From the NCBI RefSeq assembly GCF_001435295.1, contig NZ_CM003594.1, positions 930,001-994,000 on the forward strand: a DNA stretch of 64,000 nt, written 5' to 3'. The first letter of the stretch is position 1; every line of letters begins with the position of its first letter. This document shows, one piece after another, positions 9,013-18,089 of this stretch. Under the pieces are notes generated by a model. It saw only the letters and a list, made by a program, of their open reading frames with translations. It ran no database searches and was not told the DNA's origin. This DNA is from Psychrobacter sp. P11F6. GTDB taxonomy: Bacteria; Pseudomonadota; Gammaproteobacteria; Pseudomonadales; Moraxellaceae. The position numbers and the translations under genes are program-made.

Positions 9013-12000
9013 GTTTTTTCGCCTCCTTATTGATTCTATCGCCTATCATAATATATGCATAGTGGCAAAATATCTGTAATGTCCTGACGTTCCACTGCTT
9101 AATGGGATTATTGGAATCAAATCTATTTTTAATTCTTATAGACTGAGTTTGACTTGACAGTGAAAGCTCAGCTCGAATCTGTTTTTGATACGATATATCT
9201 TTCGTTTGTTCAGGATTAATAACTTCTATTTGAGACCGAGGTATAGCCTTTAACGCAATATCCCAGGAGGTTTGATCTGTTTCTGCTGCCTGCTCATAAT
9301 TATAGATCTTTAAACTAATATCTTTTTTGTACACTAATTGACAGACAATTTGAAGGTAGTCGTAAAGGACATCTGCGTACTTAAAAGTGATAAAGTTTTT
9401 GCTGGGTTGAGCATTAATAAGTGTGTGAAGAATCAAATTATGAATAGAAGATTTCTCCTTACTCTCTTTGTAAATATCACGAAATTTGTCTGTCATTCGC
9501 ATCATATTTTTTCTATCATCACCATATTTATCTTTTATAGGTAGTAGACCGTACTTGTTGTTTAAATCGAATAGCCTAGGATTACCTTTTGTAGTTTGAA
9601 ACTTTGATGCTTCTCTCAATTGCTTTGCATTAAAAAGCCATTTTTCAAATGTGTCTTGACTGACATCATAGATATGCAAGAGATATTCATAATCACCTTT
9701 TTGAATATAGGCTTCTAGAATTTGATTTACTTCATCGAAAGCATATCTCTTGGTCTGATCAGTTTGTTTAGTTAGATTCTCGCTAACTGCTTTGCTACTC
9801 TTGGGCGGCAGTAATTCTGGTAATTGTAGCTTATGCATAAGATATTTATTAATTCCCAATGGATCTTGTTCAATTTCATACTTTCGTCGCCTAGGTATTT
9901 TTAGTAGCTCAGCATGCTCAACAGATAGTCCGAAATTAGTCTGCCAAAGCAACAAGCCAATTTGTATATCTGTGAAATGCACATATGAAGCGAACGTCGT
10001 ACTAGGGTTAGCATGGCCTGCCACTCCTGCTAAAGCGTATATTTTTTTGTAGGCAAGATTAGTCTCGAAATAATTAATGATGTCAGAAGCCTGACTATCT
10101 TTGTAAGGTAGTAAGCTTTTTAAAAGCTTTGTACTTGAATGGTTATTAAATTGATAATCCTTATCGTATAGAAATGACATCAATTGAAAATTAGTTAAGC
10201 AACTATGCCGTAAGTGATGTGTAGTGAGGTATCTTAGTCCAGTAACTTCCTTTATAAGACTACTAAGCACTTTTGATATTGCCTGAGCTTTATATGGCAG
10301 CCCAGCTTGATTTGCGATCAGTGTTTGGCCCTTGTAACCTAAGCGCTTGATGTACATACGCTTTATCAGTTTAATATCAGGCTCTGTCAATAATTGTGCT
10401 AACAGAACACGACGGCACGCAGAAAGACTTTTATTATTACCAAATTTATTATTCCGAACTTCTAAATAATTTTGAGTCTCTGCTACATCATGTATTCTTA
10501 TCTTAACGATTTCACCAATCCTAAGACCACAGCGATGGCCCAATATAAGTACTAAGCTTAAAGCCTGCTTTTCATCAACGGTCATAATAAGACTATCAAT
10601 TTTATTAAGTATAGCTTGGAACATATTTTCTGAGATATAGCCTACTTTGTGATGAGGTCTATCGTCGGTATAAATCGAAGGTATAGATTCAAGATTATAA
10701 TGTGTAACCATATACTGATGGACTTTACTAATTGATTTAGCAGCTGCGTTCTTGGCCTCTGAAGTTTTACTAAGTTCAATCATCTCACCATATAGCGCTA
10801 CAAAATCCTCTTCTTGATAGTCTTTCAAATTCACATTTTCTGTAAGTGTCAACCATCGGTTAGTGATTCTATTGCTATAAGTCTGAATACTAGAGACTTT
10901 ATGAGTAGTCGTCATTGATAACAGCCAACCAACGATTGCCTTTTCATTTAAAGGCGCGTGACTATTTTTTAATCTTTGATCAAGTTCCTGTAATTTTTCA
11001 ACGAATAGTTTTTTAGAAATTTTAGAACTACTATCGCTTTTGAAAATCTTTGTTATCTCAACTACTAATTGAGGATTTGGTTTTATAGAATCAATATTAG
11101 AAGTAATATATGCTTGATCATTTAATTTTTCTTGAGTATGTATATCGTGTCGAATATTGTAAATTAGCGACTGCCAATTAGATGTTGGTAAACTATATGT
11201 ATTCTCTTTGCCAATAACGACATACCAAATATACTCTGGCAGGTCAAAAGAGAGGTGACTTTCTAAAATATATACTGCTGCTATTAAAAAGCGTGTTAAG
11301 CCAAATTGCATACTATTTATTTGATGTTTGTGTTTTTGCTGTATACTTTGGTAAAGCTTGTGGATGCTAAAATCTATACGCTGATCTGCAACTAATACTT
11401 CTTTACTTTTAAAATATGACTGAATAATGCGTGCTGATACAGGTGAGATGAAAATTTGCGCTTGGTGCACTGTCTCTGATTCTATATAAGTATTTGTATG
11501 ATAAGATTTATCCCTAACAATCATAGTTATTGTTGGCAGTCCATAAACTTGCTCAATTGCTAAATTATTGTCAGATATTTGTTCAAATATTGATTGCAAT
11601 ATAGGTGCTTTAAGCACTGCACTATGAAAAACTAATGTTAGAAAAACATCAGCTTTAGTTATGTCGGTAACAGTTTTTCTCTCTAAACTTTTAATCCAGC
11701 ATAAATAGAAATCTAATACATCTTTACCGTCATTAAACCACTCTTGTGTGCGAAAAGAGCTAGGACGAGATGATCGAATGATAAACTTAGGAAAGCCTAT
11801 CCAAATATTGTTATCTTCTATACGCTCTTGACAGTACTTCACAGCATGATTGTAAGCGGTCGAATATTTTTCGACGTCTTGGAATTGTTTATTGTTAAAT
11901 AGTTTTTCATCAAATTTAGCCCACATCAAACTAAAACACTTCTGCTGATCTTTAGCTACTAATACCTCTACAAAATTGATATGTTTGTCTATAAGTTTAC

Positions 12001-12079
12001 AAGCTAATGAAAAGCGTCTTTCTTCTTGCTTATCTCTTTTTTCTGCTCTTCCTTGAGTACCAGATTGTTGATCTACCAT
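8996..12079 (-). CDS. Very large tyrosine recombinase (1027 aa), possibly GmtZ-like
   Basis: A tyrosine-recombinase catalytic domain lies in the middle (about residues 460-720) and not at the C-terminus. The first catalytic Arg is in GHRCGLRIGEIVKIR, box II HxxR is in THHLRHSC, and GVAGHANPSTTFASYVHF gives the third His and the Tyr nucleophile. About 450 residues precede it and some 300 basic residues follow, with no recognised domain. Typical integrases are 300-450 residues, so this is an extended type that probably acts as part of a complex. It starts 2 bp after the stop of the 845-residue recombinase gene. The order fits GMT-type trios; an identity search is needed to name it firmly. Confidence 0.7.
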   Translation of the reverse strand: MVDQQSGTQGRAEKRDKQEERRFSLACKLIDKHINFVEVLVAKDQQKCFSLMWAKFDEKLFNNKQFQDVEKYSTAYNHAVKYCQERIEDNNIWIGFPKFIIRSSRPSSFRTQEWFNDGKDVLDFYLCWIKSLERKTVTDITKADVFLTLVFHSAVLKAPILQSIFEQISDNNLAIEQVYGLPTITMIVRDKSYHTNTYIESETVHQAQIFISPVSARIIQSYFKSKEVLVADQRIDFSIHKLYQSIQQKHKHQINSMQFGLTRFLIAAVYILESHLSFDLPEYIWYVVIGKENTYSLPTSNWQSLIYNIRHDIHTQEKLNDQAYITSNIDSIKPNPQLVVEITKIFKSDSSSKISKKLFVEKLQELDQRLKNSHAPLNEKAIVGWLLSMTTTHKVSSIQTYSNRITNRWLTLTENVNLKDYQEEDFVALYGEMIELSKTSEAKNAAAKSISKVHQYMVTHYNLESIPSIYTDDRPHHKVGYISENMFQAILNKIDSLIMTVDEKQALSLVLILGHRCGLRIGEIVKIRIHDVAETQNYLEVRNNKFGNNKSLSACRRVLLAQLLTEPDIKLIKRMYIKRLGYKGQTLIANQAGLPYKAQAISKVLSSLIKEVTGLRYLTTHHLRHSCLTNFQLMSFLYDKDYQFNNHSSTKLLKSLLPYKDSQASDIINYFETNLAYKKIYALAGVAGHANPSTTFASYVHFTDIQIGLLLWQTNFGLSVEHAELLKIPRRRKYEIEQDPLGINKYLMHKLQLPELLPPKSSKAVSENLTKQTDQTKRYAFDEVNQILEAYIQKGDYEYLLHIYDVSQDTFEKWLFNAKQLREASKFQTTKGNPRLFDLNNKYGLLPIKDKYGDDRKNMMRMTDKFRDIYKESKEKSSIHNLILHTLINAQPSKNFITFKYADVLYDYLQIVCQLVYKKDISLKIYNYEQAAETDQTSWDIALKAIPRSQIEVINPEQTKDISYQKQIRAELSLSSQTQSIRIKNRFDSNNPIKQWNVRTLQIFCHYAYIMIGDRINKEAKKHENIG

Positions 12080-12081
12080 TT

Positions 12082-14619
12082 TTAGCGTTCCAACTGGATA
12101 ACTTCAAAGCCAGCCTCCTTAATGAGCTTATCTAGTACTTCTGCAAAATTTTTAAGCTCAGAACGTTTTAAACCGCTGAAACGATCATAAAAACCAAAAC
12201 CTAGTTCATCAGAATGTCCCATCCAAGCACTAACAACGTCATATCCAATTGGTTTTTCATCAAAGTACGAAGCGTATGAATATTTGCCGACGTCTGAATT
12301 TTTAAGGGAGCGTATATGGTGCCGGTGCCAGTTAAGAGGTAGCGATATGTGTGATGACATACGCTCTTTTATAAGTCCGTTGTTTAACTTCAACTGAATC
12401 ACCGTGTTAGTTATCTCATCTAGTTTTAGATAACTTATTAGTCCAACACTGCTATCTAAAATATCCATGTATATCTGACCGATACTATTACCCAACTTAT
12501 TGAAAAGACTACCATTGGTTTTGATAAAATTTTTATACTCTTTAATTTGATGACATACTATTTGCGGTAGATAAATGAATCTGCCAAGCTTCTCAGTCTG
12601 CATTTCCTTATCGCTGATAAAATAAAGTCCTGTTCTAGTATCTATATCTGATAATCTACCAAATGGCTCAGTAACGGGTCGATACCCACTTGCAATAGAC
12701 ATCAAAATATATAAGTAGTCCATAAAACTGTTATGAAGACAAACCAGTGAATTTAAATTATTTAGTTTTAAACCTGCAATAGCGACCTCTACTTCTTGCC
12801 TTAGTGTGACCACGATCTCTTTTAATCTAAGTTCGTTAATAGCTAATGCGCTCCCTATAGTCCTATCCCAATGGGCCGTTAATCCTTCTTCAGATAGTTC
12901 AAAAAGCATGTTTAGCTTTGTCTTAGTTTGATTTGGATCATATTTATTTCCAAGTAGTTCTATTAGATGATCCATATAGTCTCGTTGGCATCGGAATAAA
13001 TCATATTGACTGACATTGTAATAAGGTAGCGCTGAGAGATGATGAACAGGAGAGTTGATCGATACCTCTATAAGTGCTTTATCTATATTCTTTTGAGATA
13101 AATATTGAGGTAAATAGTTTTTAACTTTATTTATACTAAGCCTTGTACCAAACTCTTTATTAATTCTGCGGAGAGACTCTTTTGCTTCTTTAGTAACAGA
13201 GCCAGTTGTATTATCATCGGCATTTTGAATCATCTCAATATGCATTGAACCTAACGGAAAAGGCATAAAAAGAGACAGCTTATCCGATTTATTATGGGCA
13301 CATAGTGATTTATCCCACTCATCAGCGATATGACTACGTGATGGGCAAAATGTCAGCTGGTAACGATAAGCGTTAAATCCCGATTCGAGTTTTTCGGAAG
13401 TATATATATCATGAATGCCGGTTAGTAATAGCATGTATAGATACAATGCAGACTGATCAGATATGTCAAATCTGAACTTTCCTTCTTCATATTCATGCTC
13501 ATATTTGTACTGTTTACCAATCGACTTAAAGTCAAGGCTGCTTAGTTTGCTAGCTATATATTCGACCAATCTTTTTATTTCATCTTCATGTGCTGTATTA
13601 ACATCAGTGACCTGACTCATAGCATTTTTTCGACGACTGTTTGATTGGCCCTCTGCTTTTACCAGATCTAAATAATAGTTACTTGGAGTTTCTATAGTCA
13701 CTTGCTCAAAACATTCATTCTCGTTATCTTGGCGTTCATTAGCTTCAAAAGTATCGGTATTATTTGTAGATTCAAAGATGTTTGCTAGGTCATTGATTGT
13801 GTTCCTTGTTGTATCGTCATAATATGAAGGACCTTTAACAACCTCAGAAATGGTACTGGGTACACGAATAATGCCCGAATCATTTTTAAAAAAGTTATCT
13901 ATTGGTAGGATATATTCATAAAGGTACTGAGCTATACGCTCATTAATATAGTTTTTAGCAATACTCGAGGATAATGATGTATTTTTACTTAGCAGCTTAT
14001 TTTCATACTTCTGTATTTCATCTTCAAATGATTGAGGGTTTCTATTTAACCATCTAGTATAATGATCGTTATCTTGCGACTCCATAAGATAACTTCGAAG
14101 ACCCTTCAGACTCTCAAATTGTGTTATATCAGGCAAAAAAATCACTAAAAAATCACGAATTTTATTAGTTAGAAAGCGACATTCATCAAGTGTAGTTTTA
14201 ATTCGACTCTCATAATCGGTTAATTCCACCATTTTCAAACATAGAAAGAAATAAAGAGCGCGAATAGTATTAATTTTAGAGAACTCTGAACGGCTGATTA
14301 AAAAAGTAATGAGATATAGATCTTTCAAATTTTGATGTTGTTCTCTCATACTCTTTATAAATAGCTTTTGGTTAACACCTTGTTCGTATATTCTGATTTT
14401 TTCAGACTCGACAACCTTAATATTTGTCTCTTTTTCATCTATCCAGCGAGATAAGCTTAAATATTCCTTTTTCAACTCCTGTTTATACTGTTCAGGTAAT
14501 ACGTCCTTCAAGAATCTAAGTTCAAATAATAAACACAGCATTTCAGACTCATTACAGTAGTCGAATATATTACTTTGCAACCACATGTTGTGATAGTTGT
14601 TGTTAGCTGATTCATTCAT
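12082..14619 (-). CDS. Large tyrosine recombinase (845 aa), possibly GmtY-like
   Basis: The C-terminal third holds a divergent but complete catalytic set. Arg is in ASGYRPVTEP, HxxR is in RHHIRSL, and WMGHSDELGFGFYDRFS gives the last His and a Tyr nine residues later. The N-terminal 600 residues are unrecognised and probably contact DNA or partner subunits. The gene follows the phage-type integrase by about 120 bp and precedes the 1027-residue recombinase by 2 bp on the same strand, so the module is probably one operon. Two large recombinases plus a small protein recall GMT and Tn554-like trios. Confidence 0.68.
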   Translation of the reverse strand: MNESANNNYHNMWLQSNIFDYCNESEMLCLLFELRFLKDVLPEQYKQELKKEYLSLSRWIDEKETNIKVVESEKIRIYEQGVNQKLFIKSMREQHQNLKDLYLITFLISRSEFSKINTIRALYFFLCLKMVELTDYESRIKTTLDECRFLTNKIRDFLVIFLPDITQFESLKGLRSYLMESQDNDHYTRWLNRNPQSFEDEIQKYENKLLSKNTSLSSSIAKNYINERIAQYLYEYILPIDNFFKNDSGIIRVPSTISEVVKGPSYYDDTTRNTINDLANIFESTNNTDTFEANERQDNENECFEQVTIETPSNYYLDLVKAEGQSNSRRKNAMSQVTDVNTAHEDEIKRLVEYIASKLSSLDFKSIGKQYKYEHEYEEGKFRFDISDQSALYLYMLLLTGIHDIYTSEKLESGFNAYRYQLTFCPSRSHIADEWDKSLCAHNKSDKLSLFMPFPLGSMHIEMIQNADDNTTGSVTKEAKESLRRINKEFGTRLSINKVKNYLPQYLSQKNIDKALIEVSINSPVHHLSALPYYNVSQYDLFRCQRDYMDHLIELLGNKYDPNQTKTKLNMLFELSEEGLTAHWDRTIGSALAINELRLKEIVVTLRQEVEVAIAGLKLNNLNSLVCLHNSFMDYLYILMSIASGYRPVTEPFGRLSDIDTRTGLYFISDKEMQTEKLGRFIYLPQIVCHQIKEYKNFIKTNGSLFNKLGNSIGQIYMDILDSSVGLISYLKLDEITNTVIQLKLNNGLIKERMSSHISLPLNWHRHHIRSLKNSDVGKYSYASYFDEKPIGYDVVSAWMGHSDELGFGFYDRFSGLKRSELKNFAEVLDKLIKEAGFEVIQLER

Positions 14620-14742
14620 TTTGGACTCCTTCTACAATAAGTAGAAGAAGTTAACTCTTCTATTTTGGAATCTCTACTAAAAACGCGAAAAAAAACCACT
14701 ATTTCTAGTGGTTTTAGCTGTTTATAGGCATTTTTAACAGTT

Positions 14743-15909
14743 TTATAGTATACCTCGTTCCATGAGAAGCTTATCAAGAGCACTGCCATCTTGACGAGTG
14801 AGATTTGGTACGTAACGGGAATAGACAGTAAATAGCATTTTTGTATTGCTATGACCCATTTGCGCGGCAATCCATTCAGGCGATTCACCAGCAGCAAGCC
14901 AAAGCGTTGCAGCTGTATGTCTACTTTGGTAAGGATTACGTCTAGTAAGCTCTAAATACCTTAGTAATGGATACCAAACCCGCCGAGTTACGTTGCGATG
15001 GTTTAAAGCTGTACCAGTATTAGTACAAAATACAAACGTGCTACGCTGTTTAGTTACATTCTGTTGTGCAATCAAAGCGTCATAAACCAGTTGGTTCATT
15101 TGGATGATACGATTCGAACCTGTAGTTTTAGTTTTACCTATAACTCCATTCACAATTGCCTGATCCACGATGATTTGCCGCCGCTCAAAATCTATGTTTT
15201 TCCAAGGTAAACCATCAATCTCACCTGTACGCATGCCAGTAAAAAAGCGTACGACATAGTAGGGTTTATAATCGGCTCTTACGTTATTAATAATGAGCAT
15301 AACCTCTTCTAAAGTAAAAGGACTTACTTTGCTTTTAGGCTCACTAATTGGTCTTATATTTTTCCATGGACTCTCAAAATCAAAACGCTCAGATGCTTCG
15401 GTAAGCACCATACGCAATGGAGTCATAATATGGTTAATACGAGACGATGATAAAATTTTTCCGTTATTTCCCTCTTTAACTAGCTTGCCCCGAAAAGCCA
15501 TTATTTTAGCTTTACTAATGGTATTCAGCGCTACATTGCCAAAATGAGGAGTTAGGTAAATTCTAAATATACCCTCTATATTACTTATCTGAGAGTCTCG
15601 CCATTCTGGCTTTTTCTCTTCTAACCAAATTTTGCTAAAGCTATCAAAGCCTGAGATTGAGTCCTTATGACTATTTGTTGCTTTCATAAGCTCTAAGCTT
15701 TGAAACTGCGCAAGCTTTTTACTTTGTGGAAAATAGTTTTCATATCGAAAACTACCCAATTGAATGTCAGCTTCCATTCTGTTAACGAAATTCTCTAGAC
15801 GCTTTCGATTAGGCTTAGTGTCTGCCAGTAAGGTTTGCTCTCTGCAACGTTGACCTATGTATCGGAAGTCTACATAAAGGTTGCCATTACGGGTATTGAT
15901 ACTCGCCAT
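14743..15909 (-). CDS. Phage-type tyrosine integrase
   Basis: This 388-residue integrase has an N-terminal arm-binding region (GNLYVDFRYIGQRCREQT, the style of DUF3596 integrases), a core-binding SAM-like domain (about 85-180), and a C-terminal catalytic domain. Catalytic residues are visible: Arg in FFTGMRTGEIDGL, box II YQSRHTA (Tyr in place of the first His, common in this subgroup), GH in AQMGHSN, and Tyr in FTVYSRYV. Its start lies directly behind the excisionase-like gene. It is the best candidate for island integration at tRNA-Asp, although it is about 14 kb from attL and 34 kb from the right end, so it may belong to an inner element. Confidence 0.88.
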   Translation of the reverse strand: MASINTRNGNLYVDFRYIGQRCREQTLLADTKPNRKRLENFVNRMEADIQLGSFRYENYFPQSKKLAQFQSLELMKATNSHKDSISGFDSFSKIWLEEKKPEWRDSQISNIEGIFRIYLTPHFGNVALNTISKAKIMAFRGKLVKEGNNGKILSSSRINHIMTPLRMVLTEASERFDFESPWKNIRPISEPKSKVSPFTLEEVMLIINNVRADYKPYYVVRFFTGMRTGEIDGLPWKNIDFERRQIIVDQAIVNGVIGKTKTTGSNRIIQMNQLVYDALIAQQNVTKQRSTFVFCTNTGTALNHRNVTRRVWYPLLRYLELTRRNPYQSRHTAATLWLAAGESPEWIAAQMGHSNTKMLFTVYSRYVPNLTRQDGSALDKLLMERGIL

Positions 15910-15911
15910 GA

Positions 15912-16127
15912 CTATGCTCCCGCTGCAAATGGAATGCTATCGTCAGAACCTGTCAGCATCAACTCTTCAATTTTTTGCCAGATAAAAAGGATTTTTCTGC
16001 CGCCAAAGGGTTTTATGTAGTGAACCCCTTCGATAAATACCGCATCCTTAAGTTGGTTGCGTATGGTCTTGCTGTCATATTTAATACGTTGTGACAGCTC
16101 TTCGGTTGTTAAATAGGTATAACTCAT
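15912..16127 (-). CDS. Excisionase-like small HTH protein
   Basis: The 71-residue protein has the layout of AlpA/Xis-like winged-helix proteins: YLTTEELSQRIKYDSKTIRNQL is an HTH, and GVHYIKPFGGRKILF is a beta-wing. Its stop lies immediately before the integrase start (15909), so the two are co-transcribed. Such proteins bend att DNA to drive excision and often activate integrase expression. It is divergent from the XRE gene at 16264 across a short regulatory gap. Confidence 0.7.
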   Translation of the reverse strand: MSYTYLTTEELSQRIKYDSKTIRNQLKDAVFIEGVHYIKPFGGRKILFIWQKIEELMLTGSDDSIPFAAGA

Positions 16128-16263
16128 AGTAAAATCCTTACTAAAGATTAAAGTGTTATTATTTAATAGCTTTATGACCTGCTATAGAACGTAATTTACA
16201 CTAAAAATAATCTTTTGCAAGACATTTTTATCTACAGTAGGTTATTTTATTATGGGGGAGGTT

Positions 16264-16470
16264 ATGGTGAAGTGTAATTTATCTAGAATTATGGGTGAGA
16301 AAAGACTTAAGATTTCTGACGTATCTAAAGATACGGATATCAACAGAGGCACAATCACACGTATGTATAATGAAGAAGCCACTAGAGTGGATTTAGAAGT
16401 TGTAGAGAAGCTATGCTTATATTTGGATATTGAGGTAGGTGACCTTTACGAGGTAGTTAAAGAAGAATAA
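16264..16470 (+). CDS. Small XRE-family regulator
   Basis: The start at 16264 is chosen over the in-frame ATG at 16252 because GGGGGAGG lies just before it. The 68-residue product is a minimal HTH protein of the YozG-like type: LSRIMGEKRLKISDVSKDTDINRGTITRMYNEEATRVDLEVVEKLCLYLDIEVGDLYEVV. It faces away from the excisionase-integrase genes, and the 136-bp gap between them is the natural place for it to control excision and recombinase expression. That role is inferred from position. Confidence 0.72.
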   Translation: MVKCNLSRIMGEKRLKISDVSKDTDINRGTITRMYNEEATRVDLEVVEKLCLYLDIEVGDLYEVVKEE

Positions 16471-16605
16471 ACGCTCTTTTGAATATGCAATACAGTGCTA
16501 CCCTTATCAGTCATTATATTAAACAGTACGTAGCCAACTATGATTTTTCAAGTAGGTTAAATAATCTATTTGATAATAAAATAATCTATAGAAGGTTTTT
16601 TTAAG

Positions 16606-16633
16606 TTGCAATAGCTCAAAATGCATGTATAAT
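16606..16633 (+). promoter_or_regulatory. Predicted sigma-70 promoter for the 92-residue gene
   Basis: TTGCAA (16606-16611) and a perfect TATAAT (16628-16633) are separated by 16 bp. Transcription would start near 16640, giving a leader of about 55 nt before the ATG at 16695. The -10 box lies inside the left arm of a long interrupted palindrome. Confidence 0.6.
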
Positions 16634-16697
16634 TTAATCTGTAGGAAGTCATTAATACTAACAGAGGTAAATATTAATCTACAGGAGATTATACATG
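16624..16697. repeat. Long interrupted palindrome spanning -10 box, RBS and start codon
   Basis: CATGTATAAT (16624-16633) pairs with ATTATACATG (16688-16697), and CTGTAG (16639-16644) with CTACAG (16679-16684). The right arm contains the AGGAG ribosome site and the ATG. As DNA it could be an operator pair or looping site for a repressor; in RNA only the inner part could pair. Confidence 0.5.
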
Positions 16698-16973
16698 AAC
16701 ACATTTATTAAACCGCCGCATGCTTCAATTTGGCTGAGTGCTGAGGCAATATCGCTATCTACCAAGCTCATGGTAAACTTGCAAATACAACAAGGTTCGC
16801 AGTTAGCGAAAATGCTCGGCGTAAATTCGATATTTTATAATGATGAGGCAGTTAGAATATGGGTGCAACGTGAGATAAATGAGGGGTTGGCGCTAAACCG
16901 TTATACTTTGAAGAATCTTGAGACCAAGTTTTTGGACATTATGAATCATTACGAGATTCCGTATTCATTGTGA
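16695..16973 (+). CDS. Small hypothetical protein (92 aa)
   Basis: This is a soluble protein with no motif I know. It is mostly helical in appearance (LSAEAISLSTKLMVNLQIQQGSQLAKMLG, YTLKNLETKFLDIMNHYEI). It has a strong promoter (TTGCAA-16-TATAAT) and a good ribosome site (AGGAG, 7 nt before ATG), so it is probably a real, well-expressed gene. The next gene follows after about 30 bp on the same strand, suggesting a two-gene unit. Function unknown. Confidence 0.55.
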   Translation: MNTFIKPPHASIWLSAEAISLSTKLMVNLQIQQGSQLAKMLGVNSIFYNDEAVRIWVQREINEGLALNRYTLKNLETKFLDIMNHYEIPYSL

Positions 16974-17004
16974 TTAACGTCAACTACTTAGTTTGGAGAT
17001 AACC

Positions 17005-17325
17005 ATGAGCTTAAAACTTATTTTTAGCGCTAATGCAGATCAGTCCGACATACAATTATGTGAAGACTATTGGGCATATGGGCATGATGGACGCTATATA
17101 GAACATATAGAGATGCTCTGTAAACAATATCGTATCGACTATCATACTCTGTTCAGCGTGTTAGCGAAATGTCAGGCTTACTTAGATGATGTACACTGTG
17201 AATATTGTGGACGCCCTTATCAACTTTATGTACCAGCTGATATTCCTTATATCAGAAAACAGTCATCTTGGTTCTGCGAATCATGTATTAGTTTTTCTGG
17301 CGGGCAGCTTATAGTTGGCAGATGA
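17005..17325 (+). CDS. Small protein with zinc-ribbon-like Cys pairs
   Basis: The start at 17005 is supported by GGAG seven bases upstream; a TTG 12 bp earlier is possible. The product is about 106 residues. The C-terminal part carries CEYC and, 26 residues on, CESC, a CxxC-x-CxxC arrangement typical of a zinc ribbon. The N-terminal helical part (DYHTLFSVLAKCQAYLDDV) may be an HTH. It follows the 92-residue gene closely. Nucleic-acid binding is plausible but unproven. Confidence 0.5.
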   Translation: MSLKLIFSANADQSDIQLCEDYWAYGHDGRYIEHIEMLCKQYRIDYHTLFSVLAKCQAYLDDVHCEYCGRPYQLYVPADIPYIRKQSSWFCESCISFSGGQLIVGR

Positions 17326-17442
17326 TAATTTAAAGATTACTTAATAACCAGATTGCTAATGCTCTCTGGTTTTTTTGCAAATGTGATTTGTTTATGAATA
17401 TACGGAAATAATTGAAAAGCTCAAAGTTTAATTTTTCTCTGA

Positions 17443-17727
17443 TTAATGATTAAACTTTACTAGATATTTTAGATTCATTTCTAACTGTTCATGAACTAAG
17501 GCAACAGGGATTTGCCACAATTCAGATAACTGCTTAGTAGCAATATCACTATCCCATGGCATTAGAGACTTTTTATTATATTTTGCAAATGGGTCATCAG
17601 TTTCAGTAAGAATCCGATCTTTCGGCATCATTGATACCAAAGATTGCCCTTTTTTAGTATTAAGCATTGCAGGACCAACGGTGAACCAACAACCCATATT
17701 AACTGCTCTTTTAAGCTGTCCCTGAGT
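17443..17727 (-). pseudogene. 3' fragment of a TatD-family nuclease gene (QatD-like), truncated next to an IS3 element
   Basis: The reading frame begins within the left end of the IS3-family element, and native coding sequence stops at about 17727. Remaining residues include QGQLKRAVNMGCWFTVGPAML, MPKDRILTETDDPFAKY and a final helix MNLKYLVKFNH. TxTDxPF is the metal-binding Asp motif near the C-terminus of TatD DNases. The spacing and the WFTVGPAML block resemble QatD of the Qat anti-phage system more than housekeeping TatD. The N-terminal two thirds, with the other metal ligands, is absent, so the protein cannot be active. No qatABC partners are visible nearby. Confidence 0.65.
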
Positions 17728-17792
17728 TGAGCTATGCTGAAAAAACTGTAGAACCAAACTTGGTAAACTAACGACTCAATGAGGAGTTTATC

Positions 17793-18089
17793 ATGACTAA
17801 GAAAATCAGAACCTATAGTGCAGCATTCAAAGCTGAAGCCGTTAAAAAGATAGCAGATAATAATGGCAATGTTTCAGCGACTGCAAAGCAGCTTGGCACA
17901 GCCATGCAGACATTATCTAACTGGCAAAACAAAGCTGATAAAGGCAAGCTGATCGGTACTAAAGAATATGATCCTGAGCTCATGGCTATACTAGAAGAGA
18001 ATAAACGTCTTAAACGTGATCTCAAAGTTGCTCAGGAAGAGCGAGATATTCTAAAAAAGGCCACGGCGTACTTCGCGAAACACAGTTGA
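17793..18089 (+). CDS. IS3-family transposase OrfA
   Basis: The 98-residue protein has an N-terminal HTH (TYSAAFKAEAVKKIADNNGNVSATAKQLGTAMQTLSNW) and a C-terminal leucine-rich coiled coil (LMAILEENKRLKRDLKVAQEERDILKKATAYF). A slippery heptamer AAAAAAG at 18053-18059 near its end should allow -1 frameshifting into orfB to make the OrfAB transposase, as is known for this family. Confidence 0.9.
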   Translation: MTKKIRTYSAAFKAEAVKKIADNNGNVSATAKQLGTAMQTLSNWQNKADKGKLIGTKEYDPELMAILEENKRLKRDLKVAQEERDILKKATAYFAKHS

